Below, in pieces: positions 24,009 to 32,000 of a DNA stretch of 32,000 bases (positions within the stretch are counted from its first letter, which is position 1; each line of letters begins with the position of its first letter). The notes below the pieces were generated by a model that saw only the letters and a program-made list of their open reading frames with translations, was not told where the DNA came from and ran no database searches. The position numbers and the translations under genes were made by a program. Source of the stretch: an uncultured Pelagibacteraceae bacterium (lineage in GTDB: Bacteria > Pseudomonadota > Alphaproteobacteria > Pelagibacterales > Pelagibacteraceae); NCBI GenBank assembly GCA_902609535.1, contig CACLSF010000004.1, positions 1 through 32,000 on the forward strand, read 5' to 3'.

Positions 24009-24836
24009 TTTATTTAAATATTTTTTTAGTCCTAAGCTAAGATTTGTAAAATTTATCTTAAATATTTTTTTAGTTTGAGAGATATTAAAATATCTTTTTG
24101 TAGGTTCATTATTTACCTTAATATATTCAACATTTATTTTCTTTTTTGTTAATTTTCTTATTTTTTTAACTACTTCTATAAATTTATATGAATTTCCAGA
24201 TGCTACATTATATGTGCCTGAAATTTTTTTTGATATTGCTTTTGAAATAATCTTTATTAAATCATTAACATATAAATGATCCCTGAGATCAAGCCCTTTT
24301 CCAAATATTTTTATATTTTGGTTATTTTTTAATTGTCCAATAAATCTATTGGGGCCATATGAATTGTGAGTATCACCTTTTCCATAAACTATAGTCGGCC
24401 TTAATATTGTTAAATTTTTTTTTAAAATATTAAAACTACAAATATTTTCTCTACTTAAGTGCATTAGACCATACAAATCAGATGGGGATGGTGTAGTATA
24501 GTTATTAATTCTTATTTGATTTAAGTTATAGACTGCATCTGAGCTTATATATAAAAAATGTTCTATATTTTTTGCAGATAAATATTCAAATAAATTAGTT
24601 ATCATTAAAATATTCTTTAAAAAAGTCTTTTCGTCTTTGCCTTTGTCTGGTGTTAAAGCTGATAAAAAAATAATGAAATATTTTTTATTGTATTTTTTTA
24701 ATTTTTTAGCAGAATTTTTTTTTGTTAAATCAATGTCGTTTGACCCAATAAACTTTGCTCTAATATTTTTTTTATGAAAATTACTTTTTAATTTAGAAGC
24801 TAAAAAACCGTTCTTTCCAAAAACTAATATATTCAT
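24003..24836 (-). CDS. SDR-family sugar-nucleotide epimerase/reductase homologue with altered YxxxK
   Basis: A 277-residue extended/atypical SDR. The nucleotide motif is FGKNGFLA (6-13). SSDAVY (98-103) marks the active-site serine strand, and PTIVYG (147-152) and the HLYVND-type region near 185 confirm the family. The catalytic pair is aberrant: Y122 is followed by G-L-M-H, so the lysine of YxxxK is H126. The codon CAC was re-read from the sequence. It may be a reductase/epimerase with changed chemistry or a non-catalytic partner. It is the last gene of the seven-gene minus unit, 1 nt after the dehydrogenase-like gene. Confidence 0.8.
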   Translation of the reverse strand: MNILVFGKNGFLASKLKSNFHKKNIRAKFIGSNDIDLTKKNSAKKLKKYNKKYFIIFLSALTPDKGKDEKTFLKNILMITNLFEYLSAKNIEHFLYISSDAVYNLNQIRINNYTTPSPSDLYGLMHLSRENICSFNILKKNLTILRPTIVYGKGDTHNSYGPNRFIGQLKNNQNIKIFGKGLDLRDHLYVNDLIKIISKAISKKISGTYNVASGNSYKFIEVVKKIRKLTKKKINVEYIKVNNEPTKRYFNISQTKKIFKINFTNLSLGLKKYLNKL

Positions 24837-24837
24837 T

Positions 24838-26064
24838 TTAATAATTAAGTTTATAATAATTTATTTTTTTTATATTTTTAGTGTCTACTATGCCAAATGG
24901 ATCTATTATACATTTAATATTTTTATATTTATAGAATTTAATTTCTTTATAAATATCTATGTTGTGAAATATTACAACAATATTACATTTTTCGAGATTA
25001 TATTTTAATGATTTAAAATTAATATTTCTTTTAGATTTATATTGTGTTTTTCGAATACTCTTACTTTTTACATCGTGCATAATTATTTTATTTTTGTATT
25101 TATTTAATAAATCAATTTGTATTGCATTTTTAGTAGATAAAGTTTGTTCTTTATAAGTAATTCCAAGAACTGAAACTTTTTTATTAGCTATTTTTTGTTT
25201 CATAATTATTTTATTTACCCAATTTCGTGAATAATTATTTGAATTTATAAAAAATTTGGGAAGATTATTTTTAATTTTATTTACTTTAGTTATTCTGTTT
25301 AATGATTGGATATCTCTTTCGATATTACCTCCTGAAATTCCCAGTCCTGTCTTAAAATATCCTTCTTTGCCAATTCTTTTATCCAAAGTAACTGCTTTAA
25401 TGATTCTATTCCAATTAGATTTATAGCAATTTGCTATTTCAGACAGAAAATTCGTAGTGATTAATTGGCTTGCTAAATAAGTATTGATAAATCCCTTTGT
25501 CAGCTCAGACTCTTCATATGTCATTTGAATAATTTCACATTTATACAACTTTAAAAAATTTAATAATTTTATTGAGATTTTACATTCAATATTTTTTTTC
25601 CCAATTATTATTCTTTCAGGTTTGATTGCTCTATTAATTGCATTTCCAAATACTAAAGTTTCAACAAAATGATATAATCGATTTTTATTCCACTTGATAT
25701 TTCTTGTAAATCCAACTGGTACTTGATTCATTATTACAAGAATTTTATTACGATGAGACTTTATTCTTTTTAAAAGACTTTGTGTTTCTTTTAGCAAAAT
25801 ATTATTTTTTTTATCTGTTTTAATATCCTTGGCTAAAAAAATAATATCTGATTTTATCGCATCCTCAAAGTTGTAGGATATATTAAAATTATTTGAATAC
25901 TTGTCTAAAATTTTTTTTAAGTTTGGTTCAAATACTTTAAATTTTTTTTTTTTATAGTTATCTATTTCTCTTTTAGTATCTAAAATTAAAATTTTTTGAC
26001 CATAAAATAAGGCTGATGCAGAATATGATATAGACAAATGAGATAATCCTAAAAATGTTATCAT
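24838..26064 (-). CDS. UDP-glucose/GDP-mannose dehydrogenase-family protein lacking the catalytic cysteine
   Basis: A 408-residue protein with the overall layout of nucleotide-sugar 6-dehydrogenases. The family lysine and asparagine are present, K190 and N194 in SELTKGFINTYLASQ, as are PERIIIG (149-155) and D251. However, the motif that normally reads GFGGSCFPKD is GISGGNIERD here (242-251), placing Asn247 where the thioester-forming cysteine belongs. The N-terminal GxGxxG is GLSHLS (6-11). Without the cysteine the second oxidation (aldehyde to acid) should fail, so it may stop at an aldehyde, act as an epimerase, or be regulatory. It overlaps the Gfo/Idh/MocA gene by 4 nt. Confidence 0.83.
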   Translation of the reverse strand: MITFLGLSHLSISYSASALFYGQKILILDTKREIDNYKKKKFKVFEPNLKKILDKYSNNFNISYNFEDAIKSDIIFLAKDIKTDKKNNILLKETQSLLKRIKSHRNKILVIMNQVPVGFTRNIKWNKNRLYHFVETLVFGNAINRAIKPERIIIGKKNIECKISIKLLNFLKLYKCEIIQMTYEESELTKGFINTYLASQLITTNFLSEIANCYKSNWNRIIKAVTLDKRIGKEGYFKTGLGISGGNIERDIQSLNRITKVNKIKNNLPKFFINSNNYSRNWVNKIIMKQKIANKKVSVLGITYKEQTLSTKNAIQIDLLNKYKNKIIMHDVKSKSIRKTQYKSKRNINFKSLKYNLEKCNIVVIFHNIDIYKEIKFYKYKNIKCIIDPFGIVDTKNIKKINYYKLNY

Positions 26065-26954
26065 AGAATTCTATTTAAAGATTTTTGGATCAATATATCA
26101 TTAGACAAATTGCTTATTTTTTTTTTTGAAATATTTCTAAAATAATTCTCTTCCAATCTCCACGTTGGATCGTTGCATATTTTTGTAAAAATTTTTTCTT
26201 TTGGTTTTCCACTTGGAAAAATTCTTTTTCTTAAAATTAATTTTGAAGGACCCCATTTACATAAACTTTTGATGTGAATACTTCCCTTGCTACCGATTAT
26301 ATTTGCTTCGAATTTATTTCTCCAATCAATTACTGAGACTGTAAAACTAGACTTAAACTTTTTATCTGAATAAAAATTTATATAATCATAACACTTAAGT
26401 TCATTTTTGGATTTTACGGATGAATTAAACTTTAATGGTATAAATCCAAACCAAAAATTAAATATATCTAATAAATGTACTCCAAGATCGTGTAAAATTG
26501 AATAATTGTCTTTTTCTCTCCAGCTGTTTTTCCATAATTTTGCAGTACCGTTCCCATAATATAATTCAATATTATATATTCTACCAATAGTGCCTGATGC
26601 TAAAATTTTTTTGGTTTTAATAAAATGTGGTTCAAAACGATGATTATAAGCTGTGTATAACGTGGTTTTTTTTTTTTTTAAAATTTTTTTTATATTATAT
26701 GTCTGCCTAGAATTTAATATTAGCGGTTTTTCAACTAAAATATGAATTTTTCTTTTTAAAAGTTTTATTAGGTATTTATATTTTTCTTTTTCGGGCAAAC
26801 AAACATATGCATGGGAAATCTGCTGAAAAGGTATATCATTAAATTTAGAAAAATCAGATTTTGGATTATACTTGTCATAAACAAAGTAATTTTTCTTTAA
26901 AAAATTTGCTCTTTTTTTTCCTTGTATTCCATATCCGATTATTAAACTTTTCAT
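26061..26954 (-). CDS. Gfo/Idh/MocA-family sugar oxidoreductase
   Basis: A 297-residue NAD(P)-dependent oxidoreductase. Rossmann motif GYGIQG is at 7-12, the family hallmark VEKPL at 74-78 (catalytic K76), and a typical DLGVHLLD substrate-domain motif follows near 155. Length is slightly below the usual 330-380. Members in glycan loci act as 3-dehydrogenases or reductases of NDP-sugars or uronates. It abuts the HldE-like gene by 1 nt and overlaps the nucleotide-sugar dehydrogenase homologue by 4 nt. It may share redox steps on one sugar with that protein (inferred). Confidence 0.86.
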   Translation of the reverse strand: MKSLIIGYGIQGKKRANFLKKNYFVYDKYNPKSDFSKFNDIPFQQISHAYVCLPEKEKYKYLIKLLKRKIHILVEKPLILNSRQTYNIKKILKKKKTTLYTAYNHRFEPHFIKTKKILASGTIGRIYNIELYYGNGTAKLWKNSWREKDNYSILHDLGVHLLDIFNFWFGFIPLKFNSSVKSKNELKCYDYINFYSDKKFKSSFTVSVIDWRNKFEANIIGSKGSIHIKSLCKWGPSKLILRKRIFPSGKPKEKIFTKICNDPTWRLEENYFRNISKKKISNLSNDILIQKSLNRIL

Positions 26955-28501
26955 TAAAGCGATGTCAATTCATCTTCTATTTGATCTAGTTTTATTTTGA
27001 CTTGTTTTTTCGAAACAGGCAAGTTTCCATTAATTTTACTTGCTATTGAGGCGCTAATTGAGCCCAAAATACTTCCAATTAAAGGATTTTTTGAAATATA
27101 TAATCCTAAAGATGCATAAGATATTAGCGCATCACCACAACCAACTGGATCAATAGCATTTTTTTCTAGAGCATCTATTACAAAAAATGATCTTAAATCT
27201 TTTTTTGAAAATTTTCTTCTTAATGTTAAAATTCCTTTAGCACCAAGTTTAAAAATTAATGTTTTGCATCTTGCTAGATCATATAGCTTTGTGGCAAGTG
27301 GTCTTATAGAGCTATCTTGATCTGCTAATGCAAACCTTGCTTCTCTCTCGTTTGGGGTTATTAAATCAAAATCTCTGAATTCTAATATATTACCCCACCT
27401 ACTTGCTACTTGACTATCCCCAACTTTAAATACATTCTTATTAATTGATTTTTTTAACTTGTAAATACTTTCTTTAGAAAAAATTCCATGTCTAAAATCA
27501 CTAAATATAACAATACCTTTTTTGTGACTTTTTATATGATTGCAAATTTTATTTAATATTTCTTGACTTACTGGAGAGTTTTCCACTGTATCTACTTTTA
27601 ATAATCTATAACCATCAGATATAAAATATTTTTTCTCAGTAGTAGGACGCTGGTTATCAGTTATTGTGAGATCTTTTATCCCACTTTTACTTAGCTCTTT
27701 TTTTACAAATTTAGATAAATTATCTTTTCCTAGAACTGAACATAATTTAACTTTTGCACCTGCGGCTTTTACATGTTGTGCTACAATTGCGGCACCTCCT
27801 ATAAAACGCTTTTCACTGATAAATTTTGTTGAAAAGGTAGGTGTTTTTGCATTACTTCCTAATAACAATGTATTTATATATGTGTCAATTATCGTATCTC
27901 CGATAACCAAAACTTCAGCATCTTTGAATTTTTTCAAAGTATCAAATATTTTTTTAATAGCTATTTTTTCTCCTTCTAGCAAACTCTTTAGTTTAATTAA
28001 GCTAAGATCAGGATTTTCATTTTCGATAATATTTGAAGATGACATTATATAATCACCTGGAGTGAATAAAAATTTACCTCCATAACTATTTAAAATATTT
28101 TTTTCTTCAATCGTTTTTGGGTTATCTTTCCTTGATGTTATATACTCATACCCTTTAACAAAAAAATCAGGCCTAATTTTTTTTATATTATCATTTGGTG
28201 TTTCATTTTGATCAATTAGTACATAATCAACAAACTCTAATGCAGCAAGATTTTCAGCTCTTAATTTTTGTGGTACATATGGTCTAAGGTCAGCTTTTTT
28301 AACATGTATATCTGATGTAATGCTTACAATTAGGATATTACTTTTGGATTTAGTATAAGTTAAATGTCTTATATGACCTGGATGTACAAGGTCAAAAACA
28401 CCATGGCACATACTTACTTTTAATTTTTCAGGTCTTGGGAAAACTCCAATTTTTTTTATGATTTCATTTGCTGTTAAAATCTTATCTAAATAATTTTTCA
28501 T
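26954..28501 (-). CDS. HldE-like bifunctional nucleotidyltransferase/PfkB kinase, reversed domain order
   Basis: A 515-residue fusion. The N-terminal domain (about 25-165) is a cytidylyltransferase-like adenylyltransferase with MCHGVFDLVHPGHIRHL (31-47, HPGH at 40-43) and RAENLAALEFVDYV (81-94), as in RfaE domain II/HldE. The C-terminal domain (about 190-505) is a PfkB/ribokinase-type kinase with FIGGAAIVAQHVKAAGA and the catalytic DPVGCGDAL (450-458, D456). Escherichia coli HldE has kinase first and transferase second; here the order is reversed. The expected role is C1 phosphorylation and nucleotide activation of a heptose-7-phosphate for ADP-heptose-like precursors. It overlaps the SDR upstream by 4 nt. 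Confidence 0.88.
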   Translation of the reverse strand: MKNYLDKILTANEIIKKIGVFPRPEKLKVSMCHGVFDLVHPGHIRHLTYTKSKSNILIVSITSDIHVKKADLRPYVPQKLRAENLAALEFVDYVLIDQNETPNDNIKKIRPDFFVKGYEYITSRKDNPKTIEEKNILNSYGGKFLFTPGDYIMSSSNIIENENPDLSLIKLKSLLEGEKIAIKKIFDTLKKFKDAEVLVIGDTIIDTYINTLLLGSNAKTPTFSTKFISEKRFIGGAAIVAQHVKAAGAKVKLCSVLGKDNLSKFVKKELSKSGIKDLTITDNQRPTTEKKYFISDGYRLLKVDTVENSPVSQEILNKICNHIKSHKKGIVIFSDFRHGIFSKESIYKLKKSINKNVFKVGDSQVASRWGNILEFRDFDLITPNEREARFALADQDSSIRPLATKLYDLARCKTLIFKLGAKGILTLRRKFSKKDLRSFFVIDALEKNAIDPVGCGDALISYASLGLYISKNPLIGSILGSISASIASKINGNLPVSKKQVKIKLDQIEDELTSL

Positions 28502-29499
28502 TTAAGATATTTAAACCATAATTTTGTTGTTTTTTTTATATTATTTTTATTCCACAAAGGGGCATTTTTCCAATATTCAATATTATTTAGTATCTTTGAT
28601 ACACCATCTTCAAATGAAACTTTCGGTTTCCATTTTAGATCTTTTGTGATTTTTGAAATATTCGCGTGAGTTATACTCGGTTCTCCTGGTCTCTTTGGTA
28701 TATTTATTCTTCCGACTGGATTTAAAATTTTTATTAATTTATTAACAGATTGGGGATTGCCTGAACCTAAATTCCATACTTCTTTATTTAAATTAGTCAC
28801 ACAGGCTTTGTAAAAAGCTTCAGCAACATCAGTAACATACAAAAAGTCTCTTTTTTGTTTTCCATCACCCACTACAGTTAAAGGTTTATTAGAAATTAAT
28901 TGTCTTAAAAAAACTCCAAATACAGCACCGTATGCTCCAGTAGTTCTAGATCTCGTACCATATGCATTAAATATTCTTATAGAATTAACTGGTAATTTAT
29001 AAACTTTATTCCAGTGAAAACAAATTTGTTCTGCCATATATTTAGATAAAGCATATGGATATAAAGGATTTATTTTATGCAGTTCATTTGTTGGAGTTTT
29101 TGCTTTTCCGTAGCAAGACGAAGATGCGGCATAAACAAATTTTTTTATTTTTGATATCTCTAAAGTATTTAACAAATTCACAGTTCCCTGAACATTATTT
29201 TCAAAATATTTTTTTGGATTTTCAATAGAAGGAACTATATCTCCCACCCCTGCAAAATGTACTACATATTGACATTCTTTAATAAATTTATTTATTTTTT
29301 CTAATTTTAATAAATCTGCTTTTTCCAATTTAAAAGATTTATTTTTTTTAAGGTGTTCTATATTTTTTATGTTTCCTCCTGAAAAATTATCAATACCTCT
29401 TACCTCATAATTTTTTTTTAAAAAAAAATCAATTGTATGACTTCCAATAAAGCCTGCTGCTCCAGTGATTAAAACTATTTTTTTTTTTTTATATGACAT
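28498..29499 (-). CDS. NAD-dependent sugar epimerase, UDP-glucose-4-epimerase-like SDR
   Basis: A 333-residue extended SDR with canonical motifs: GAAGFIG (13-19), ASSSCYG (125-131), and catalytic Y149/K153 in YPYALSK. NAYGTRSR and DFLYVTDVAEAF are typical of GalE/WbpP-like sugar-nucleotide epimerases. It overlaps the next SDR gene upstream by 11 nt and the HldE-like gene downstream by 4 nt, consistent with one transcript. It probably epimerises a hexose or heptose nucleotide, but exact specificity cannot be assigned. Confidence 0.88.
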   Translation of the reverse strand: MSYKKKKIVLITGAAGFIGSHTIDFFLKKNYEVRGIDNFSGGNIKNIEHLKKNKSFKLEKADLLKLEKINKFIKECQYVVHFAGVGDIVPSIENPKKYFENNVQGTVNLLNTLEISKIKKFVYAASSSCYGKAKTPTNELHKINPLYPYALSKYMAEQICFHWNKVYKLPVNSIRIFNAYGTRSRTTGAYGAVFGVFLRQLISNKPLTVVGDGKQKRDFLYVTDVAEAFYKACVTNLNKEVWNLGSGNPQSVNKLIKILNPVGRINIPKRPGEPSITHANISKITKDLKWKPKVSFEDGVSKILNNIEYWKNAPLWNKNNIKKTTKLWFKYLK

Positions 29500-30490
29500 C
29501 CATATTTTTTAACGTTGTAACATTTATATACTTTGGATCAGTTAAACTATTTGGTAGTTTTCCGTCTTTAAATGCTTGACACAACGAATTAACAGCATCA
29601 TCAATGTTATATTTAGGTTCAAAATTCAAAACTTTTTTTATCTTATCAGAGTTTACATGGTAGGATCTATTATCAACAGTTTCAGATTTAACTTCAATTT
29701 CTACCTTATCATAATTGAAAAATTTTTTTACATTAGAAGAAACTATTTCAGCTAATTCAATTATTTTTTTATTTTCAAAGCTTACATTAAAAGTTTCACC
29801 ATTTATTAATTTAAAATCGTTATCCATTAAATTTAAATACGCTCTAGACATATCATTTACATGTAAATTTGGTCTTTTTTGCTGACCTCCTCCTAAAACA
29901 ATTATTTTTTTATTGTTTACAGCATGATTGGTCAAAATATTTACAGACAAATCTAGCCTACAGTGTGGTGCGTAACCACAGACCGTTGCTGGTCTAATTA
30001 TAACACCTCGAAATTTATTATCTAAATATTTTTTTAAAACTGGTTCACACATTCCTTTAAATTTATTATATAATGTTAATGGAACTAATGGATGATCCTC
30101 TGTTACATTTGGATCGTCTGAGAAACCATATACCGAACTACTTGAAGCATATATAAATTTTTCAACTCCATTTTTTTTTGAAATGCTCACTAAATCCTCA
30201 AAACAATCAAAATTTATAGACTTACTTAAATCTTCATTCAAATCAAAGCTTGGGTCATTTGATATGCAAGCTAAATGTATAACGGTATCACACCCGTTTA
30301 CTGCTGCTTCAAATTTGATTTTGTCTCTAATATCACCCTCAATTAATTTAATATTTTTGTTATCTTTTATGTGGTCTTTGCCAAAGTAACATGAGTCATA
30401 GATTATAACCTCGTGATTTTTTTCTGCTAAATCTAGAGTTAATCTAGAACCAACATATCCGGCACCACCAGTAACTAGAATTTTTGACAT
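29489..30490 (-). CDS. NAD-dependent sugar-nucleotide epimerase/dehydratase (SDR)
   Basis: A 333-residue extended SDR: GGAGYVG (8-14), ASSSSVYG (115-122), and Y141/K145 in LYNKFK. It differs clearly from its SDR neighbour, so it is not a recent duplicate. The C-terminal half has RPATVCGYAPHCRLDL, as in many NDP-sugar epimerases of LPS heptose or deoxysugar loci. It starts 4 nt after the transaldolase stop. The likely role is one modification step on the nucleotide sugar of this operon. Confidence 0.87.
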   Translation of the reverse strand: MSKILVTGGAGYVGSRLTLDLAEKNHEVIIYDSCYFGKDHIKDNKNIKLIEGDIRDKIKFEAAVNGCDTVIHLACISNDPSFDLNEDLSKSINFDCFEDLVSISKKNGVEKFIYASSSSVYGFSDDPNVTEDHPLVPLTLYNKFKGMCEPVLKKYLDNKFRGVIIRPATVCGYAPHCRLDLSVNILTNHAVNNKKIIVLGGGQQKRPNLHVNDMSRAYLNLMDNDFKLINGETFNVSFENKKIIELAEIVSSNVKKFFNYDKVEIEVKSETVDNRSYHVNSDKIKKVLNFEPKYNIDDAVNSLCQAFKDGKLPNSLTDPKYINVTTLKNMDVI

Positions 30491-30494
30491 ATAT

Positions 30495-31232
30495 TTATAT
30501 ATTTATTTTATGTTTTAATGCATCTTCATAAAACATTTTTGAAGTATCAATGCTGTAATCTTTTAAATCTTTATTTCTTAATTTAATTTTAGAGATTAAT
30601 TCAGGAGTAATTGTAATTATATGTGAACCACAATTGTTTGCTTCATATAAATTGTATATTTCGCGGACACTTGCCCAAAGAACTTTAAAATTTTTCTTTG
30701 TTGAATTAATATATTCTACACTTCGACTAATAGTTTCAGCTGCATCTCTACCACTGTCAGAAATTCTTCCAGCAAAAATTGATAAGATTGTTTCTGTTTC
30801 ATCATTTTTTGTATCTACAATATTTTTTATTTGATCAAATGTCATTATTGCAGTTACATTTACATTTATATTCTGACTAGTTAAATCATTAATTACCTTA
30901 ATCGTATCAAGACCCTTGGTATTATAATAAGGAATTTTAACAAATATATTATCACCAAATTCATTAATTCTTTTGGCTTGCTCATGCATTACCTGAAGAT
31001 CATCAGAACAAACTTCAAAAGAAACAGGTTTATTTCCAGAAATTTTTAAAAATTCATTTATAAATTTTTCGTATGATTTTATACCGTACTTTGCCATAAG
31101 TGAGGGATTAGAAGTAAAACCTTTAATGTAAGGCTCTGCTGCTTTTTTTTTGATAATTTCTAGATCTGCTGTATCTAAATAAATTTCAATATTTAGGTCA
31201 GAAATCAAGTTTAAAATGATATTATCTTGCAT
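30495..31232 (-). CDS. Transaldolase-family protein (TalC / fructose-6-phosphate-aldolase type)
   Basis: 245 residues, a TIM-barrel class I aldolase of the short transaldolase type. YLDTAD (18-23) and GFTSNPSLM (38-46) are the N-terminal signature. The Schiff-base lysine is K99 in FVKIPYYNTKG, and NVTAIMT (125-131) matches the family's NVT motif. It is the first gene of the seven-gene minus unit, with a 53-nt gap after the ABC ATPase gene. A transaldolase beside an HldE-like enzyme suggests supply of sedoheptulose-7-phosphate or another unusual ketose phosphate (inferred). A housekeeping pentose-phosphate copy is the alternative. Confidence 0.88.
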   Translation of the reverse strand: MQDNIILNLISDLNIEIYLDTADLEIIKKKAAEPYIKGFTSNPSLMAKYGIKSYEKFINEFLKISGNKPVSFEVCSDDLQVMHEQAKRINEFGDNIFVKIPYYNTKGLDTIKVINDLTSQNINVNVTAIMTFDQIKNIVDTKNDETETILSIFAGRISDSGRDAAETISRSVEYINSTKKNFKVLWASVREIYNLYEANNCGSHIITITPELISKIKLRNKDLKDYSIDTSKMFYEDALKHKINI

Positions 31233-31285
31233 TTGGACTTTTTAATTATTATGAATATAAAATCAACAACATTTATCATTAAATT

Positions 31286-32000
31286 TTAATTCGAATTATA
31301 ATTTATTGAAGTATAATAACTTATACCCTCTTCAATATCATTATAAACTGTTAGCTTGCCCTTCTTTATTAAAAATAACTTTTGACAGTTTTTTCTAATA
31401 AAATCCAATTGATGACTTGCAAAAAATTTGATTTTTGCTGAATTCATATATTCATCCATTAATTTTTTAGCTTTATCTTTAAAAGCCTCGTCACCAGCAC
31501 CTATACCTTCATCAGTTAATAGTATATCGGGTTTGATAAAGGTAGTTAATGAAAATAATAATCTAGCTGCCATACCTGAAGAATAAATTTTTACTGGCAT
31601 GTTTAGAAAATCTCCCAAATCAGAAAATTCTTCAACATTCGATACTAAAGCTTTTAAATCTACTGACTTATTATAATGTAACCAAAATAATTTGATATTT
31701 TCATACCCGGTACAATCATGTTTTAAAATTGAATTTACATCCAACAAAGAAGAAATTGATCCCTGAGTATATATTGAACCTGAAGAGGGATAATAAATCC
31801 CCGCTATAACTTTTAATAAAGTAGTTTTTCCAGATCCATTATGACCCAATAATGCAATGTTATCACCATCATTACACTCAAAATTAACATTATCTAATAT
31901 TTTTGAGTAAACTATTTTATTTTTTATAACTTTTGTAGATCCAATATTTTGTTGAGTAAAGTTTTTATCAATTTTTTTTTGAAATAGTCTTGATTGACCA
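31286..32000 (-). CDS. Polysaccharide ABC exporter ATPase (Wzt/KpsT type), 5' end outside window
   Basis: ABC-transporter ATP-binding protein for export of O-antigen or capsule across the inner membrane. Walker A is GHNGSGKTT (nt about 31823-31849), the signature motif is YSSGMAARL, Walker B is DILLTDEGIGAGD, and the H-loop is in ASHQLDF. The TIYxSG/GxGD pattern is typical of the Wzt/KpsT/TagH group. A TTG sits at Walker A, but the frame stays open to the window edge and reads a normal N-terminal strand (ILDNVNFECNDGDNIALL), so the gene continues beyond 32000. No C-terminal carbohydrate-binding extension is seen, so it is a KpsT-like short form. The permease partner should lie outside. Confidence 0.9.
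   Translation of the reverse strand, partial: GQSRLFQKKIDKNFTQQNIGSTKVIKNKIVYSKILDNVNFECNDGDNIALLGHNGSGKTTLLKVIAGIYYPSSGSIYTQGSISSLLDVNSILKHDCTGYENIKLFWLHYNKSVDLKALVSNVEEFSDLGDFLNMPVKIYSSGMAARLLFSLTTFIKPDILLTDEGIGAGDEAFKDKAKKLMDEYMNSAKIKFFASHQLDFIRKNCQKLFLIKKGKLTVYNDIEEGISYYTSINYNSN

Noticed and set aside
27666-28052. 128-codon plus-strand frame opposite the HldE-like gene
   Set aside because: Antisense shadow over the kinase domain of an intact gene; Phe/Leu/Ser-rich as expected from reverse reading.

Overview
The window is very A+T-rich and gene-dense. It looks like chromosome of a streamlined marine alphaproteobacterium of the SAR11/Pelagibacter type: codons are dominated by AAA, ATT and TTA, many genes overlap or lie 1-5 nt apart, and no gap between genes exceeds about 65 nt. 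This assignment rests on composition and gene style, not on a marker gene. No rRNA, tRNA, CRISPR array or insertion sequence was seen. The gene content is that of a hypervariable surface-polysaccharide (LPS O-chain or capsule) biosynthesis and export region.

Layout. (1) 3-1451 (+): a GMC-type FAD oxidoreductase, open at the left edge. (2) 7312 down to 1444 (-): six tightly overlapping genes encoding a TIM-barrel sugar isomerase/epimerase, a zinc dehydrogenase, a 6-phospho-3-hexuloisomerase-like SIS protein, a doubled nucleotidyltransferase, a second zinc dehydrogenase and a GT2 glycosyltransferase. A small GDPD-like phosphodiesterase diverges from it at 7357 (+). The set reads like a sugar-phosphate to polyol-phosphate to NDP-polyol route. 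(3) 8995 down to 7973 (-): a membrane-anchored GT2; 9058-10164 (+): a radical SAM/SPASM enzyme. (4) 17032 down to 10201 (-): orphan thiamine-diphosphate E1 alpha and beta subunits, two sister DegT-type sugar aminotransferases, two 2-oxoglutarate/Fe(II) oxygenases and a TPR-like protein. (5) 17082-20655 (+): two more 2OG oxygenases around a TylCIII/NovU-like C-methyltransferase, then a sugar-nucleotide SDR. (6) 21356 down to 20652 (-): an O-methyltransferase; 21367-24008 (+): two tandem paralogues of an unrecognised, possibly glycosyltransferase, family. (7) 31232 down to 24003 (-): transaldolase, two epimerase-type SDRs, an HldE-like fusion in reversed domain order, a Gfo/Idh/MocA oxidoreductase, a nucleotide-sugar dehydrogenase homologue without its catalytic cysteine, and an SDR without its catalytic lysine. 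(8) 31286-right edge (-): the ATPase of a Wzt/KpsT-type polysaccharide ABC exporter.

Taken together, the genes make several unusual activated sugars or polyols, decorate them (amination, C- and O-methylation, hydroxylation, perhaps a two-carbon branch added by the E1 pair), assemble them with glycosyltransferases and export the product by an ABC transporter. The repeated strand switches suggest several exchangeable cassettes. The strongest candidates for undescribed biochemistry are the six-gene polyol-like cassette, the E1/twin-DegT/2OG cassette, and the chain of homologues with altered active sites at 24.0-28.5 kb.
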